Assembly: GCA_027922465.2 (NCBI GenBank)
Contig: BQMF02000167.1
Coordinates: forward strand, 310,001 to 374,000
Direction: 5' to 3'
From: Turritopsis dohrnii
Taxonomy: Eukaryota > Cnidaria > Hydrozoa > Anthoathecata > Oceaniidae
DNA length: 64,000 nucleotides
Shown: piece after piece, positions 25,001 to 36,975 of the stretch
Position numbering within the stretch: the first letter of the stretch is position 1
Layout of the letters: each line of letters starts with the position of its first letter
Notes under the pieces: model-generated
What the model was told of the DNA's origin: nothing
Seen by the model: only the letters and a program-made list of their open reading frames with translations
Databases searched by the model: none
Translations under genes and position numbers: made by a program

Positions 25001-25745
25001 ATCATAAAGAAAGATTATTCGAATTTCGTTGAAAACGTGTAGAACACCTGAGCATATTGAGAATTCAGCTTTGTTTTATGAAGCATGAAGTTAAAAGCGT
25101 GAGGTGAGGTCAGCCGAAGTTATTCCGCACAATAAGGCAGAAAATACAAGTGAACCTCCGAAAGTATATTAAAACCACGACGGCAACTTTACAACAATTA
25201 CTTCTTCTTGTCTTGTTTTATTCTCTGGTTATCTGAACTTCATCAAAACATTACTGGTTTTAATGCTTTTTATGTGATTCGAAATTATTCAAAAATGTAA
25301 ATATATGTAATCCAAGTTGGCAAATCCTGCAGAAATTAATAATACTATTATAGCATTGCACAACACCATCCGTTCTGTTTTTTATTCGTTTACCGACAAA
25401 TAAAGGAGAGAGAGATCTCATCAAAAATACAAAAAAGTTAAAAAGCCATCTATTGTAATAATAATACCCGTGTGATTAAAGATCCAACGAAACAATTTTA
25501 TATCTTTTCAGTATTACGAAGAGTGCAGACAAAAAAAGATTTGTGAAATAAAGAGAAGAACCTTAAATTTGTTTCTCGTTACAAATCCAACACTTTTTAC
25601 CATCGCGAGCGTTTTTTAACCATTGACTTGTGACGCGGCACTAAATACACTGCTCAGGCAATCCAGGACTTGCGGGAAGAGAACCACAAAGTTACGATGG
25701 GAAAATAACATGATAAAGTTTATTGTAGACTGTTGAAATGGTGTG
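22072..25745. other. Long AT-rich interval upstream of the RING gene
   Basis: About 3.7 kb of strongly AT-rich sequence with microsatellite-like TA runs (for example 24284-24300 and 24440-24490). It probably contains 5' untranslated exons and the promoter of the minus-strand RING gene, perhaps near the less AT-rich stretch at 25590-25740, but nothing in the sequence fixes them. No transposase, retroelement or conserved coding exon was recognised. Confidence 0.5.
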
Positions 25746-25750
25746 CAAAT

Positions 25751-26446
25751 CAGTGCCGTAGACACGAAATTTTTTTTAGGGGGGCCCTGATGTTTAGTAT
25801 CTAAAGAGGCCCCACCATGGTTGGGGCCGAGGGGTCCGAAAATTTTTGGGATTTTATACCCTCTAGATTAGCTAAAACTGCATTTTCGAAAGTCAATTTT
25901 AAACAATAGGATATCCAAAATGACATAAAATTCTAGTATATTTTCAAGTTTCTAAGACTATCTTTGTTATAAACTCTGCATATACCCAATTACATTTTTG
26001 ATAAGTACTACGATGGTTATTGAAACAAAAATAGTAGCAAATGCTTTATAGCGCGAAGTGTCCAAAGATGTTTTTTCTTGTGTCGTATTTGTCGATGAAC
26101 TCATTCGCAACAGCTTTTAAGTCCAGTTTATCAACAGCATCTTTGTGGATGTGAAGAACGAGTAAGTTATCTTTCCTCTTTATTGTTGTTATCATTCCTT
26201 TGAATCACCATAATGCAACACTTGCTGCATTGATTTATCCTGTTATTTCGTTGTGTCGCGCGTGTCACCTCAAATGTGCAGTAAAAGGGGGAAATATTAA
26301 GCAAATATAAAGGAAATAAGGAAATGCAGACAACTCGAGAAGAAAACGTTATTTCTGACCTAAATCTAAAAAAAAACCATAATCTGAAAAAATTTTGGGG
26401 GGGGGGGCCCGGGCCCCCCTGGCCCCCCCCGGTGTCTACGGCACTG
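25751..26446. mobile_element. hAT-type deletion derivative with CAAAT target duplication
   Basis: CAGTGCCGTAGACAC at the left end is repeated in reverse complement (GTGTCTACGGCACTG) at the right end, and CAAAT lies directly outside both (25746-25750, 26447-26451). The sub-ends are unusual: a GGGGGGCCC patch on the left and long G and C runs on the right (about 26397-26430). A C-terminal transposase remnant lies inside on the minus strand. I recall 5-bp duplications for the hAT5 group, which would fit; this is from memory of the family rather than from a comparison. Confidence 0.8.
26046..26180 (-). pseudogene. C-terminal end of a hAT transposase, fragment
   Basis: Minus-strand frame reading DNLLVLHIHKDAVDKLDLKA, then VANEFIDKYDTRKNIFGHF and a stop. 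This is the tail of the hAT dimerisation region as seen in hAT-derived zinc-finger proteins, where a short L..L..H.....LD segment is followed by the last helix and stop. Nothing of the catalytic part remains, so the element depends on another copy for movement. Confidence 0.6.
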
Positions 26447-26449
26447 CAA

Positions 26450-27980
26450 ATATTTCATTAAATTTTCAACCTTTTCGCGCACTTTCTCATGATTCCTGCG
26501 TTGTTGCAGGCCCTTCATTTCTAGGATCATTTTGCAAAAATTCTGTTCAATGTGAATGTGATGTGAACCAGTTTTTAATGTTCTATGTTAGTTTTATGCC
26601 AGTGAAAACCATGTCTTGTATGTCTTGTATGTGTGATGTTCTATGCTACTGTACTACTGTCATTAGGGAATTGTTATGTGTTAATTACTTTATGTTAATT
26701 ACCTTTTTTATACAGTTGTTTTTCACATTTTTCACCTCACTTCAAATCAAATCTCACTTCAAAATTATAAGCCCTCTCCACCAACCAAGATAAGCCATGG
26801 TGTAAAAATTAAAATAATATATTCGTATTTAAAAAGAATTCCACAAAGCCAGAATATTGTAATGTATGATAAAAACTGCACTTGGAACGAAACCAACTGA
26901 AGAAGGTTAGGAACAGGAACAAAATTGCAGTGTAACCATAGAAACACATAAATTTGTTGACATACTAAGGAGTTTATATAGTGACAAATAAAAGAATATT
27001 CGAATTTTAATAAACTACCAAAGCTACGTAAAGAACCTCTCTATCTTTTCAGCGTCTTTAATTTGCTTCACACTAAAAGAGTTGCGTTTACAATTGGGTT
27101 GTGACGTCAGACAATTCGAATGCCAATCCATAGATTACGCTTGTGTACGTTCTACACCATCTGGATTTAAAACAAAGTCAGATATTTTCCAGACAGATAG
27201 ATCGAGTGAAGTGGTAGCCGATACTAAGCGCAGAAGTTCTATTATGTCCTAGGTTCCATGATGTAAGTAAGCATAATGTGCTGGGTAGTAAGTTGTCGAT
27301 TATTATTACAGTTCTTTGTGAAAACATGGACGTTATAAAAAGAAAAGGGTTTGTAACTTCCATAAATCGATTCAAATAAGCACCTCTATCTACTTACTGC
27401 TAAAAATACACGTTTCTCTTATGTTATTGGCTCCTTAACCTAGCAACCAATCAGAGATCATATTTATTTCGTAGCCAATCTCTAACCTCTGCTGATTCCT
27501 TTTGACTTGTGATTTTCTCTACCATGACAATTTCAAAATTGAATGACAATATCTTTTGGGGGTCATCAATCATGCGTCTTTTCATAAAAACTTTCCAAAC
27601 CAAATATAGAACACTTTATTTATAGTCACTCCTACTTTAAGGCTGAGTTTTGAAGTATTAATGAAAGTCGCAGATGTAAGAACTTTTCAAATTTTCTCCA
27701 ATACAATGCGGTTTTTATACCATTGGAAAGAACAATTTGAGCTTTCCAAAAATATAAGTTGTTATTTTTCAAACTTTTTATTTGAAAGAATAATGAAGAA
27801 ATACCGCCACAAAAAATTTCAGTAGAATTGTAAGGCTTGAAAAGTTAGTTAAGAAAAGTTCGAGTCTTGCCCTTATGTCCACGTGGTGAAAAATTATCAT
27901 TAATAATGAATGCACTATTAGTTAGTCACCACACTTATGAAAATGAATGAAACGTGAATGAATGTGTTGTTATATAGTTA
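26450..27980. other. Interval without a recognised gene
   Basis: AT-rich sequence with short frames and no domain. The plus-strand frame at 26395-26793 starts within the G/C run of the hAT element and is not taken as a gene. Confidence 0.4.
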
Positions 27981-27987
27981 TATAGTA

Positions 27988-28625
27988 CAGCCGAACTTCC
28001 TTAAAGCGGACATCCTCTAAAGCGGACACCTCTGTTAGGCGGACAAAAAATTTTGTCCCGGACGAATCCTTAATAAACTCTTATAAAGAAACCTCCCCAA
28101 AGCGGAAATTCTAAAGCCGACACCTCCTTAAAGCGGTCATGTTTTCCAGGTCCCGCACAACAATTTCCCCTAAAATGTACCTCTATAAAGCGACACCAAA
28201 AATTCAGAATTCGGTATTTTATTTCTTTTCTTTTTTCTTTTTTTCTTAACATCTGTTTACAATACTCTTATAATATTTTTATCATAAAGTTTATTTTATT
28301 GGTATTAGCCAAGTGACAGCGTTTTCTTCACCACTAATGTGGTCCACTAAAAACTTGGCAACATGCTTTGATACTTGCAAAGGAATGTGCCCCACAACAC
28401 TACCGTCATTTAATACAGGATTTATCGTGCTCATTCTATTCTTCTGTAAAGAAGTATCTTCTTCATTCAACTGGATCCCATTTTTGTTTGTAGGTATGAA
28501 ATCCTTTTATGAATGTTTCTTTTCCTGTTAGGGAGGCACATGGTTTCATGGACATGCATTCGTGACTTAGGAGTAGAATTTCCTCCTACTTTCTGGCTTG
28601 TGTCCGCTTTATGGAGATTCCACTG
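27988..28625. mobile_element. TA-flanked pogo-like TIR element carrying a HIRAN-like remnant (element 2)
   Basis: The left end CAGCCGAACTTCCTTAAAGC pairs with a right end whose reverse complement begins CAGTGGAATCTCCATAAAGC. TA lies outside both ends (27986-27987, 28626-28627). The word AAAGCGGACA is repeated within the left 170 bases. The 638-bp unit has no DDE transposase, but it contains a HIRAN-like remnant on the minus strand. In layout it matches the elements at 12549-13678 and 45586-46317, although the TIR sequences differ. Confidence 0.75.
28300..28490 (-). pseudogene. HIRAN-like domain remnant in TIR element 2
   Basis: The minus strand reads NPVLNDGSVVGHIPLQVSKH followed by VAKFLVDHISGEENAVTW. 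The VVGHIP core and the following S...FL helix match the HIRAN-like frames of the other two TIR elements. The upstream DKYAVAV-type block is only faintly visible and no start codon or later IPC...F block was found in frame, so the copy is decayed. Confidence 0.55.
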
Positions 28626-28629
28626 TAGA

Positions 28630-30225
28630 TTTTTTTATGGTTCGACCAGGTATCGCATTAAAGGCCGACCTCCACTCAGCAAATATCGTACGCGCAGACG
28701 AACAAATACAGTGTATGCACCAGCGTGATTGAATATTGAGAGATCTGCACATAATTCTTAGATGACAAAAAATAATAATAATAAACATGGCTGCCAAAGT
28801 GAACAAAAGAAAATACTACTACTATGGTACTACAGTTTTGGTTTTAAATGTTTTGATTTTGATTTTTTTTCCTGAGAACATACGCTGTCACTTGGTAGTA
28901 GACCACTGGTCTACTCACTTGCGCGAATGAAATATGTTCGCAGCATTTTCTTGCACACGTGCGTGTAATTGTCGTCCCGTCCGCGCGTACAAAATTTCTT
29001 GAGTGAATAGAACAAAGATTAGTTTGGATCGTGCAGCAAAAGGAAAGTTGTGCGCAATGAGTTTTTTTTCATCAAAATTTCATCTTTACTCAAAATGCAA
29101 AAGTTACGTGAAACAAACTCCAAAAACAAAGAATCTATTTCATAACCAACCTCGTTCCCAGGTTATTATATACGAGCTTTAAGCGACTCGGCCTAATCTA
29201 ATACATGTGGTGTCCAAATTACCGGTAGGACGAAAGAAGCTGGCTTTCAGTAGAATCATGACGCGAATTTGTTGACATGGAAAGCAGACGCATTGTCATC
29301 GAAGCTACAGCCTAGTGATGACATACTTGAGGATTTGTTGACATGTGTGGCAAATGTGTTCATCACATTACTCAGTAAATTTGATGGCTTGAACTCTCCA
29401 TCAGATAAAACTCAAAAAAAAAATCTGTATATAGATGTTCACCTAAGCTGTCCTTTTAGATTACTTCAGGTCTAAAAGTTACTGCAGCAGCTACTTGATA
29501 TAATTAAGCTTAAATTTCGGATAAAATGAGCCCTGGGTGCTACCATAAAAGCTTTTTCTCCAAAGAACACGACACGAAAACAGCAAGAAATTCGCCAGTT
29601 GCACATCTGGAAAGCTTCACATATAGAAACTTACTTGTTGATTTTGGATTTACCAGGAGAGCTTTGGGAATACTATATCAAACTGATAAACAAATTAATA
29701 AATAACCAATGTTTTGAAGAATTAAACAAACTTTTGAAGAATTAAACAAACATTTGTACACTAACGCACGAATTTCATAAACACACATTTAATATTCTTC
29801 TAAGCATACTCTTCAAAAATCACAAAACGGACAAAAAAATATCGAATCATCTGTGATATCATCACACAAGTTAATGCGAAAGATTTAACTTGAGGCGAAT
29901 ATATTATCACATGCGTATCGGTTATGTTGAAAGAGTGAGTTGGCTTTCTTATGAGAGAGATGACATCTACTTTTAATTATCTCAACTTAGTGCCCAGTGT
30001 AATGTGCAACAACATTCGTGATAATCGGGACGACCATGATTTTTATGAGAATTATACACTCCCCTCAACTTCAGTCGAGTTAGAAGTATGATGTTGACGT
30101 CAAAGGTGAAATTTAGGAAGAATATATTGATGTGATTTGCACCTAGTGAAACTCAAGCGTTCAAGCCAGCAAATGTGAGCAGGAATTTATCAACATTACA
30201 CCGAACACCGATCAAGAAAGAAACT
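28630..30225. other. Interval without a recognised gene
   Basis: Contains short frames, including a plus-strand one at 29269-29475 with no known domain. Part of it is probably the 3' untranslated region of the minus-strand gene that ends at 30231. No transposon ends were defined. Confidence 0.4.
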
Positions 30226-30230
30226 TTCCT

Positions 30231-33200
30231 TCAGATTTCTTTTAATGTAGATGACGTCACGCACTTGTATTCAAACAGTCTAAAAGATTGCAGCAAAGTT
30301 GCAAACGGCAGCATTACGTCACCGACCAGAACAACGATTGGTTGCAGCATCTGTTTTAAACCAATCAAAACGTTCCATTGAAGTATAAACAATGGTTGAA
30401 TGACAGAATTAAACAATGTAGAGACGAATGGTTTGATGAAGAAGTCTCCGGTGACTTTTAACAAGCCAACTGCCAGTTTCTCGATCAGTAATTTGAAAAT
30501 AAATTTGAAAAATTCCAACAGGAAAATAACGATCACATTCAGTATAATTTGAAGGAGGCCGAAGAATTCTTTCATTGCACGGTGAATATGGCGCTCCATT
30601 CTGAAAAATTCAAGTTTAGAGAATGTGTTTATCTAACAACTCCACACCAGTAAACTTTATGGTGAAAACCCTTAAAATAAAGTTTGGAAGAACGAGGCAA
30701 ATGGTGTTTAAGGTTTCCACCATGAGGGTTTGACGGTCTGTAATATTTAGATGGACTATATACAACATTGTTTTACTGTGAGAGGTGATTATCAAACATG
30801 TTTCCAAGACCGACGTAGAATTATTCTGATGCAGATGTCTTCCATGAGCTCAAAAAAGGTCTTCGCCATAAATATATAAACAAAACAAAAGTTGAATCAA
30901 ATAAAAGTTTTCATGCTTCAGTCATACTTATCTGCGTATTTCGGAATAACGGCATCGTCTTCTAACGTGACGGCATAGAAATCGTACGACGGTCGTTCAT
31001 AAGAGTATCTACAATAACATCAAGTTCAAGTAAGAAATAAAAAGCGCGTATGTCTTCCATTTGCGATGATTACAGTACATTGTAGATCTACATAGCATAT
31101 CTGTAAGTGCCGCAAAAAGCGTTTTTCGTGGTAGAATGAAAATGACGACTTAAAGAAGGATATCGTGAGCTAAACAAGAGCAGTGTTGCCGACATATCCG
31201 ACATCTATTTAATATGCTAAAGGTGACGTTCAACCGAAAAGCTTTGATACGTTCAAAGCGAACTAAACAGCCACCGACTGACTCACCAACAAAAGTGGTC
31301 TACAAGAGGTCTAATTGTGTTGAAAATATATACGACCATGAAACAACTAAATGCACGTTTTTTTTATAAACGAAACACGTAGTAAGACAAACTCAATATT
31401 TTTAACGTTTTGACCACTTTAAATGTTATTTGAGTGTTTCTTATATAACGTTTGAACATGATCAACAATGACGTCAGACATTGTTTCTTTAGTTTATAAT
31501 TTCGTTCAAAGATGGTTACAAGATTTTACCTGACAATGCTTCTTGCAGCCTCGTGTTTCAACCACAGTCAAACTGCTAAGGCCCTGATACACTTATGAAT
31601 TTTTCTTTCGAAGGATTTGCAAGCTTTCTTTCAGACATTGCAAAAGAAAAATTTCGAAATGTATATATCTTGTGTTTTTAAAGAAATGAAAATGTTTTAA
31701 AGTTTTCTTGAAAACTCAAAAAATCTTTAAAAAATAACGAAACGGTTCAGTTGCAAAAACATCGAAAAAGAAAAAGAGATGCCCAAAAAATCTTGGTCAA
31801 TGTGTCATGACCGTATATCGTTTCTTTCGACCGAACACGTCCTTTTACTTTTTTTCACCGAAAAGCGAAGAAGAGGCAGAAACAGCAAATTAGCAGCCAC
31901 TTGCGTCGATCCATTTTTAAAAATTAATCATAGACAACAAGTAATTAAAGAAGGTAACGTTTTTTAAGAAAAAATTCATTATATAATTTAAAACATTTCA
32001 GAAAGAAAAATTCATAAGTGTATCAGGGCCTTGTAAAAAATTATAGTGAAATTTATAGCTGGAAAACCAACCTTTTTTCTGAAATAATACCATCTACAAA
32101 CGTCTCAGGTCGGCCCACGTAGACTTTGTCTTCGAAATGTGACGAAAAAACCTTCTCTTCTTTGCCATTGTCACAAACAGATGATGGAACATACCGGTTT
32201 TCTATTGCCATCCTGAAGGGAAGTGAAGTAAATTAACAAACACTGCACTAAACACTACATTTGACAAACATATAAGTCAGTTTTTATACACACAGTCATT
32301 TCCCCTGGAAAGTACAGTTTCAACAATAAGGCACATTTTGTAAAATGTACTGGCGAATTTGAATTTAATTGTTTACTCACAGCCAATAACAGATACGTTT
32401 ACAGGTAGATTTTTTTGACCTGTACCATTTCTTAAATATTTACTCATTACAAACTACGATGGTTTCAAACAATAGACTATAACACTTGTTACTACTAGCA
32501 GTTCATCAAGAAAAACATTCAGCAAAAATAAGACATAGAATGTTTGGTTATTGAAAGGGGTTTCTTTCCTTCCAATTTTCATTGAACTTTCATTTAATCC
32601 AAGTCACAGCAGTAAGATCTACTTATATACCCAGCTCTATATTCTTGATTGAAGGTAAAATGTGTACACATACATAGAGGAAGAACACACATACATATAA
32701 TACACACATATATTATCAGTGACACCTCTCACAGTCTTCGTGTTTATCATTCTTTTCAAATCTATCCAAGGATGATCCACACAGATCAACATTGTTATTT
32801 TCCAGGATTCGATCCGGAACATCATCATCAGTCTGGCTTTCCAAGTCGGAATTAGGTTCTTTCTCTATTTCATACTGGTGCTTCGTGCTAATTTGTTTTC
32901 GAGAATCGTGCGCAATATGTTCCATCTCTCTCGCTACAGAAACAAAAGCATACATGTAAAAATGACCTTGATATTGATATGCGATTATAAACCAAAGAAA
33001 ATTCTTAGAACAGTATAAAGACATCATTTAAGAGAGTTTGCCAAACATTTTAGTAGGACATATGAATCAAAAACCACTCTACTACTACTACAGATAGCTC
33101 TGCCATGTTATGTTATCATCCCCTCTTTTTCAAGTTAACTTGAAACATGAAAATATGCATAACTCAACTTCTTCTCATAACAAACTTCAAGTGAAAAATA

Positions 33201-33885
33201 AAACAACACCTATCTTAAAAATATTTTACCTTTGAAGTTGAGGTAGGGTAAATTTTCATCATCATTCGTCCATGGTTTCTTTCCTTTCTGCTTTGTATTT
33301 TTAGATAGACTCCATCTTTCAAGATAACTTTTGTCTTCAAATTCCACAGTCTTGAAGGTATTCTCATTGTCATCTAAACAGGATTTTTTACACACATTAT
33401 TTTTTTTATAAATAAATATCAAAACTTTAGCCTGAATTTTCTTAACAAATCTCAGTCCTGCTATACATGAGTACTCTCTTTGGGAAAATTTATGAGAAAC
33501 AATAAAATTTATGGCCAAAGGGAAATCAGAATAAGTTCTTGTATTCTGTTTGCAAGTCAGAGATGTTTACGGTATCTTGATTATTCTTGTTTGTTGACTA
33601 GAATGTCATTGTTTAATATCAAAGAAGTTAAAGTCTAATTGTAGACAATATAAATCAACCAAATACCTTTCCCAAAAACAAGGACGAACTACAAAATAAC
33701 AAACAAAAATGGCATCATAGTGCAATTCATTTACCTGTGAGTTCATGTGTTGCTTCTTTGGGAAGTTTCTTTAGACTTTTTGATCCACTTACTTTTAATT
33801 TTTGACGTGTGGGTTTGATTGCTGATTTAGTATTCAACGACGACGGCCCATCACCTGATAAACTATCCCAATCTGAACCACTATC
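30231..33885 (-). CDS. Unrecognised protein with acidic middle and hydrophobic C-terminus (3' six exons)
   Basis: Exons on the minus strand: 33885-33735, 33373-33230, 32933-32726, 32212-32072, 31008-30928, 30600-30231. Every junction is GT-AG with matching phase; they total 1,095 bases (364 residues plus stop). The first recognised exon starts in phase 0, so more exons lie upstream, but none was found. The first three exons are polar (DSGSDWDSLSGDGPSS..., many D/E/K). The last exon has three hydrophobic stretches at about residues 253-280, 300-323 and 326-345 of this partial protein, separated by basic residues, suggesting membrane insertion or hairpins. The exon at 32726-32933 would instead end at a stop (DCERCH) if its donor were not used, giving a shorter form without the hydrophobic part. 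I do not recognise the family. A MITE and a Ty3/gypsy element lie in or beside its introns. Confidence 0.7.
31578..32032. mobile_element. MITE with perfect 32-bp terminal inverted repeats, in an intron
   Basis: AAGGCCCTGATACACTTATG and the next 12 bases at 31578-31609 recur perfectly inverted at 32001-32032. The element is 455 bp and lies between the exons at 30928-31008 and 32072-32212. No transposase is present; the short plus frame at 31779-31967 has no known domain. The target duplication is unclear. Confidence 0.85.
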
Positions 33886-34094
33886 CTGTCACATACATAA
33901 ATATCAATAATGGACAGCTTATTTAAAAATGCTACGAGCATATCTATTTCAATAAAAAACTCAACAAATACAAGATAGGACTGGGGAATTTGATATCTGG
34001 ATAATCTTATAGTGCATAAAGATTTATCCATAAACTGTTCAATTGTTTGTTTTCAAAACATGATAGGAGTGGATAACGCCTACATGTTCATTTT

Positions 34095-34187
34095 TGATAT
34101 ATTATATTATATGTTTTGTTTAGATCAAAACATTCAATAGAACTAACTAGATTTAATATTGTTTGTTCGTTGGAGAATCTTTATTCA
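34095..34187 (+). repeat. 5' LTR of the Ty3/gypsy element
   Basis: Begins TGATATATTATATT, shares TTTTGTTTAGA and AAACATTCAATAGAACTAAC with the right copy, and ends TTTATTCA. It differs from the 3' LTR by several substitutions and small indels, so insertion is not very recent. Confidence 0.8.
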
Positions 34188-34883
34188 TGTTTTGATCTTA
34201 TATATACTGTTCTGGTCATCACAGGAGTATTATCTGCAAACTAGTACTGACACAGTACACTACCTACAATTCTTCATAACCACTGCTGCAGAATGGTCAT
34301 TCTTGCATGTCTGATCCAGCATTGTGGCTTACAAACGGATGATGTTGACGTTATTGGGGCTGCGGCTATCCTAAATCTTCATGCCCATGCTCACAACAAC
34401 CTGCAACACCTTCACCAGCTTGCCATGCACCAAAACTTGTTCACCCCAAGATCCAGCAAAACTCCACTGGAGAAGATTGGAACGCATTCTTGAGGAGATG
34501 GGAGACCTTCCGCATTGGCTCAAACATTACCAATACAGCAGCTCCTACTCAACTGCTTGAGCAATTGGGTGATATAGTGTTAAGAGCCCACCCAGGAGTC
34601 ACCACCAAGCCTCTTGATGAGGCGTTAGCTTTCCTGAAATCGATCGCTGTTGTCCCTGTTGCCCTTGGTGTCTTGTGTTCGGATCTGTCATCCATGCGTC
34701 AAGATCCAGATGAACCATTTCGTCGATTTGCAGCCCGTGTACAAGCCAAAGCGGAAACATGTGAGTTTAACACTAACTTTGATATAACCTGCTCGCACTG
34801 TCATAATGCTCTTACTGGTGAGACCTACTATACTGACGAGGCTATTCGTGATGTGCTTCTTAATGGAATAGCTGATCTTGATA

Positions 34884-36161
34884 CCGGGTGCGCCACAAAA
34901 AAGTTTTTCTCTTTGGAATGAATTTTCTCAAGAAGTATTAAGAATTTTTGAAAAATCTTTTTTGTATCGTAAAGAGAAAAGATAAACTTAAATTTTGATG
35001 TATCATACATTAAATTCTGTTTAATATTCGAAAAGTTATAAGAAAAACTTTTTTTGTGATTTTAAAAAATCATCAAAAACGTCAAAAAACAGGGTATCAA
35101 ATTTAATTAGTAATTAAAAGAGATCTCCCTTTTTTAAAGGAAAGAAAGAAACATTGATTTGGTTTTTTAAAGCAATTTTATTCATTAGGAAAAGCATTTC
35201 CATTTCCATTTAAACATCCTTGGAATGCTTGAGTGATCCGCGCTGGTTGAAGATTATTGCATGCGTCAACAATAGCATTTTGGAGTTCATCCAGCGTCTT
35301 GCTGGTTTAACGGTTTTGTCCAGATGGCTTGCTTTAGATGGCCCCAAAGAAAAAAATCACAAATGGCAAGGTCTGGTGAACGGGGTGGCCAAGGCCAATC
35401 ACCTCGTTTGCTAATCAGCTTACCTGGAAATTGGCCCCTCAGATAATTGATCGAACAATTACTGGTGTGGACAGTTGCATCATCTTGCTGTCACCACACA
35501 TTTAATCTGTTGATATTGTGCCGACGAAAATCCCTTTGCACCACATTATAACGGACAATCCTCAAATACTCTTGTGTATCCATGCGGTGGTCTTGACGGA
35601 CGAAACGAGGACCCAAGAGGACTCCTGTTCCTGTTAACCCAGCCCAAACCATTAGTTGGTCTGCTCCTTGCTTAAATTCAACGTAATGGTCATCTGGATG
35701 ACCATCTCCAAATTGTGAGTAACAACGAACGTTCCAAGTATTTACCTCTTGGTTGAGGCTGAATATTGCTTCGTCAGATGTAAAGATGTAAAATGTAAAG
35801 ACCAACGGTGTTGGACTTCAGCTGCATTATTCACTCGGCCAAATTCTAAACATATCCAAACACGTTGTTGCTTGGTAAGCTGAACCATTTTCTCTCTTTC
35901 TTTGCATACGCTCTCTGTACACTTGGGCATCAAATTGACATTCATTTGGTTTATTTTCAATTTTAAAAATATTTTTTTAAAAATCACAAAAAAAGTTTTT
36001 CTTTCATAGCTTTTCGAATATTGAACAGAATTTAATGTATGATACATCAAAATTTAAGTTAATCTTTCCTCTTTACGATACAAAAAAGATTTTTCAAAAA
36101 TTCTTAATACTTCTTGAGAAAATTCATTCCAAAGAGAGAAACTTTTTTGTGGCGCACCCGG
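34884..36161 (-). mobile_element. mariner-type element with long TIRs nested in the gypsy gag
   Basis: The ends (CCGGGTGCGCCAC and its reverse complement) form inverted repeats about 175-180 bp long (34884 to about 35063, and about 35985 to 36161). TA is duplicated outside (34882-34883, 36162-36163), as for Tc1/mariner. Removing the element rejoins the gypsy gag cleanly. The interior carries a broken transposase on the minus strand. Confidence 0.9.
35380..35925 (-). pseudogene. mariner transposase, internally deleted and with stops
   Basis: Three parts are visible on the minus strand: an N-terminal LTKQQRVWICLEFGRVNNAA (helix-turn-helix start), then after a deletion TSDEAIFSLNQEVNTWNV with the first catalytic D, then WxQQDDATVHTS with the second D and WPPRSPDLAICDFFLWGHLK with the third. 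About 36 residues separate the second and third D. A TGA interrupts the frame just before QQDD. The middle of the protein, between the DNA-binding and first catalytic parts, is missing. The element cannot move without help. Confidence 0.8.
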
Positions 36162-36187
36162 TATCTGACGTGAGGCTTTGAGTACTG

Positions 36188-36862
36188 ATGGGACTCAGAC
36201 AAAATCGATCAGTGCCACTATTGCATTTGTTGACACAGATAAACGGCGCGAAATGCCAACCATCATCCACTGTCTCTGCCCTGTCCGAATACAAGCGCTC
36301 TTTCCAGGATAGATCCAGCCAGAAAGATCGTCATCAATCATGCTCTGATTGTGTCAGAAATGCACCTTCTCAGCCACGTCTACCTAGTGTTCCGACTATC
36401 CCTCCATCAACGCCTTTCGAACAAACTTTTGCCGACTTCTTTGACTGCATTGGTCAGCACTACCTTGTTGTTGGTGACCGATTGTCAGGTTGGTCAGATG
36501 TTTTTCGTTCACCCAAAGGGTCCCCACAGGCCGGTTCGGAAGGGCTAATTTGCTGCCTCCGCAACTGCTTTGCTCGATCTGGGGTTCCTGAGGAGCTATC
36601 AAGTGATGAAGGGCCTGAATTCACGAGTGCAGCCACCAAGGACTTCCTATCACATTGGGGGGTTCGTCATCGCTTGTCTTCAGCCTATCACCCAAAGTCC
36701 AATGGACGAGCTGAGGTTGCTGTCAAGACAACAGAAAGATTACTCCGGTCAAACACATCTCCGTCTGGACCTCTTGACATGGACCGCTTCCTACGTGCAA
36801 TGATGCACCTACGGAACACCCCGGACCCAGACTGCAACATATCTTGGCCGGTCCATCCGTGA
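36188..36862 (+). pseudogene. Integrase core of the Ty3/gypsy element
   Basis: The frame carries the retroviral-type integrase core: FADFFDCIGQHYLVVGDRLS (first D), ELSSDEGPEFTS (second D) and YHPKSNGRAEVAVKTTERLL (E), so the DDE triad is present. The upstream CSDC at about 36345 is what is left of the HHCC zinc region. The frame breaks at 36862 (after NISWPVHP) and continues in another frame with about 40 codons before the C-terminal part. The first ATG here is probably not a natural start because pol upstream is deleted. Confidence 0.8.
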
Positions 36863-36975
36863 TGCGTTTGCCATCATCAATCGTTTAGAGAAGTTTAATA
36901 ATGGCAACATCTGCCCACTTTGGCGTAATGCCTGGAGACTAAAGGAAGAAGCCCTTCGCCATCATTTCCATCACA

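Larger units (their letters stand above)
34390..36260 (+). pseudogene. gag of the Ty3/gypsy element, split by a mariner
   Basis: The frame around 34440-34883 reads EDWNAFLRRWETFRIGSNIT, typical of the matrix/capsid start of retrotransposon gag (W..F..RW..F), followed by RQDPDEPFRRFAARVQAKAE and DEAIRDVLLNGIADLD. It is interrupted at 34883 by the mariner and resumes at 36164 with a sequence fitting RREALS, with a stop at the junction codon. The resumed part continues to about 36260 before similarity to integrase begins. No start codon could be fixed. Confidence 0.65.

Noticed and set aside
30928..33885. Two genes rather than one (a stop after DCERCH and an ATG at the next exon)
   Set aside because: The donor at 32726 and acceptor at 32212 join in frame, and all other phases agree; a single gene is simpler, though a short isoform stays possible.
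35491..36050. Independent host gene on the minus strand
   Set aside because: The motifs are those of a mariner transposase and the frames sit within its inverted repeats.
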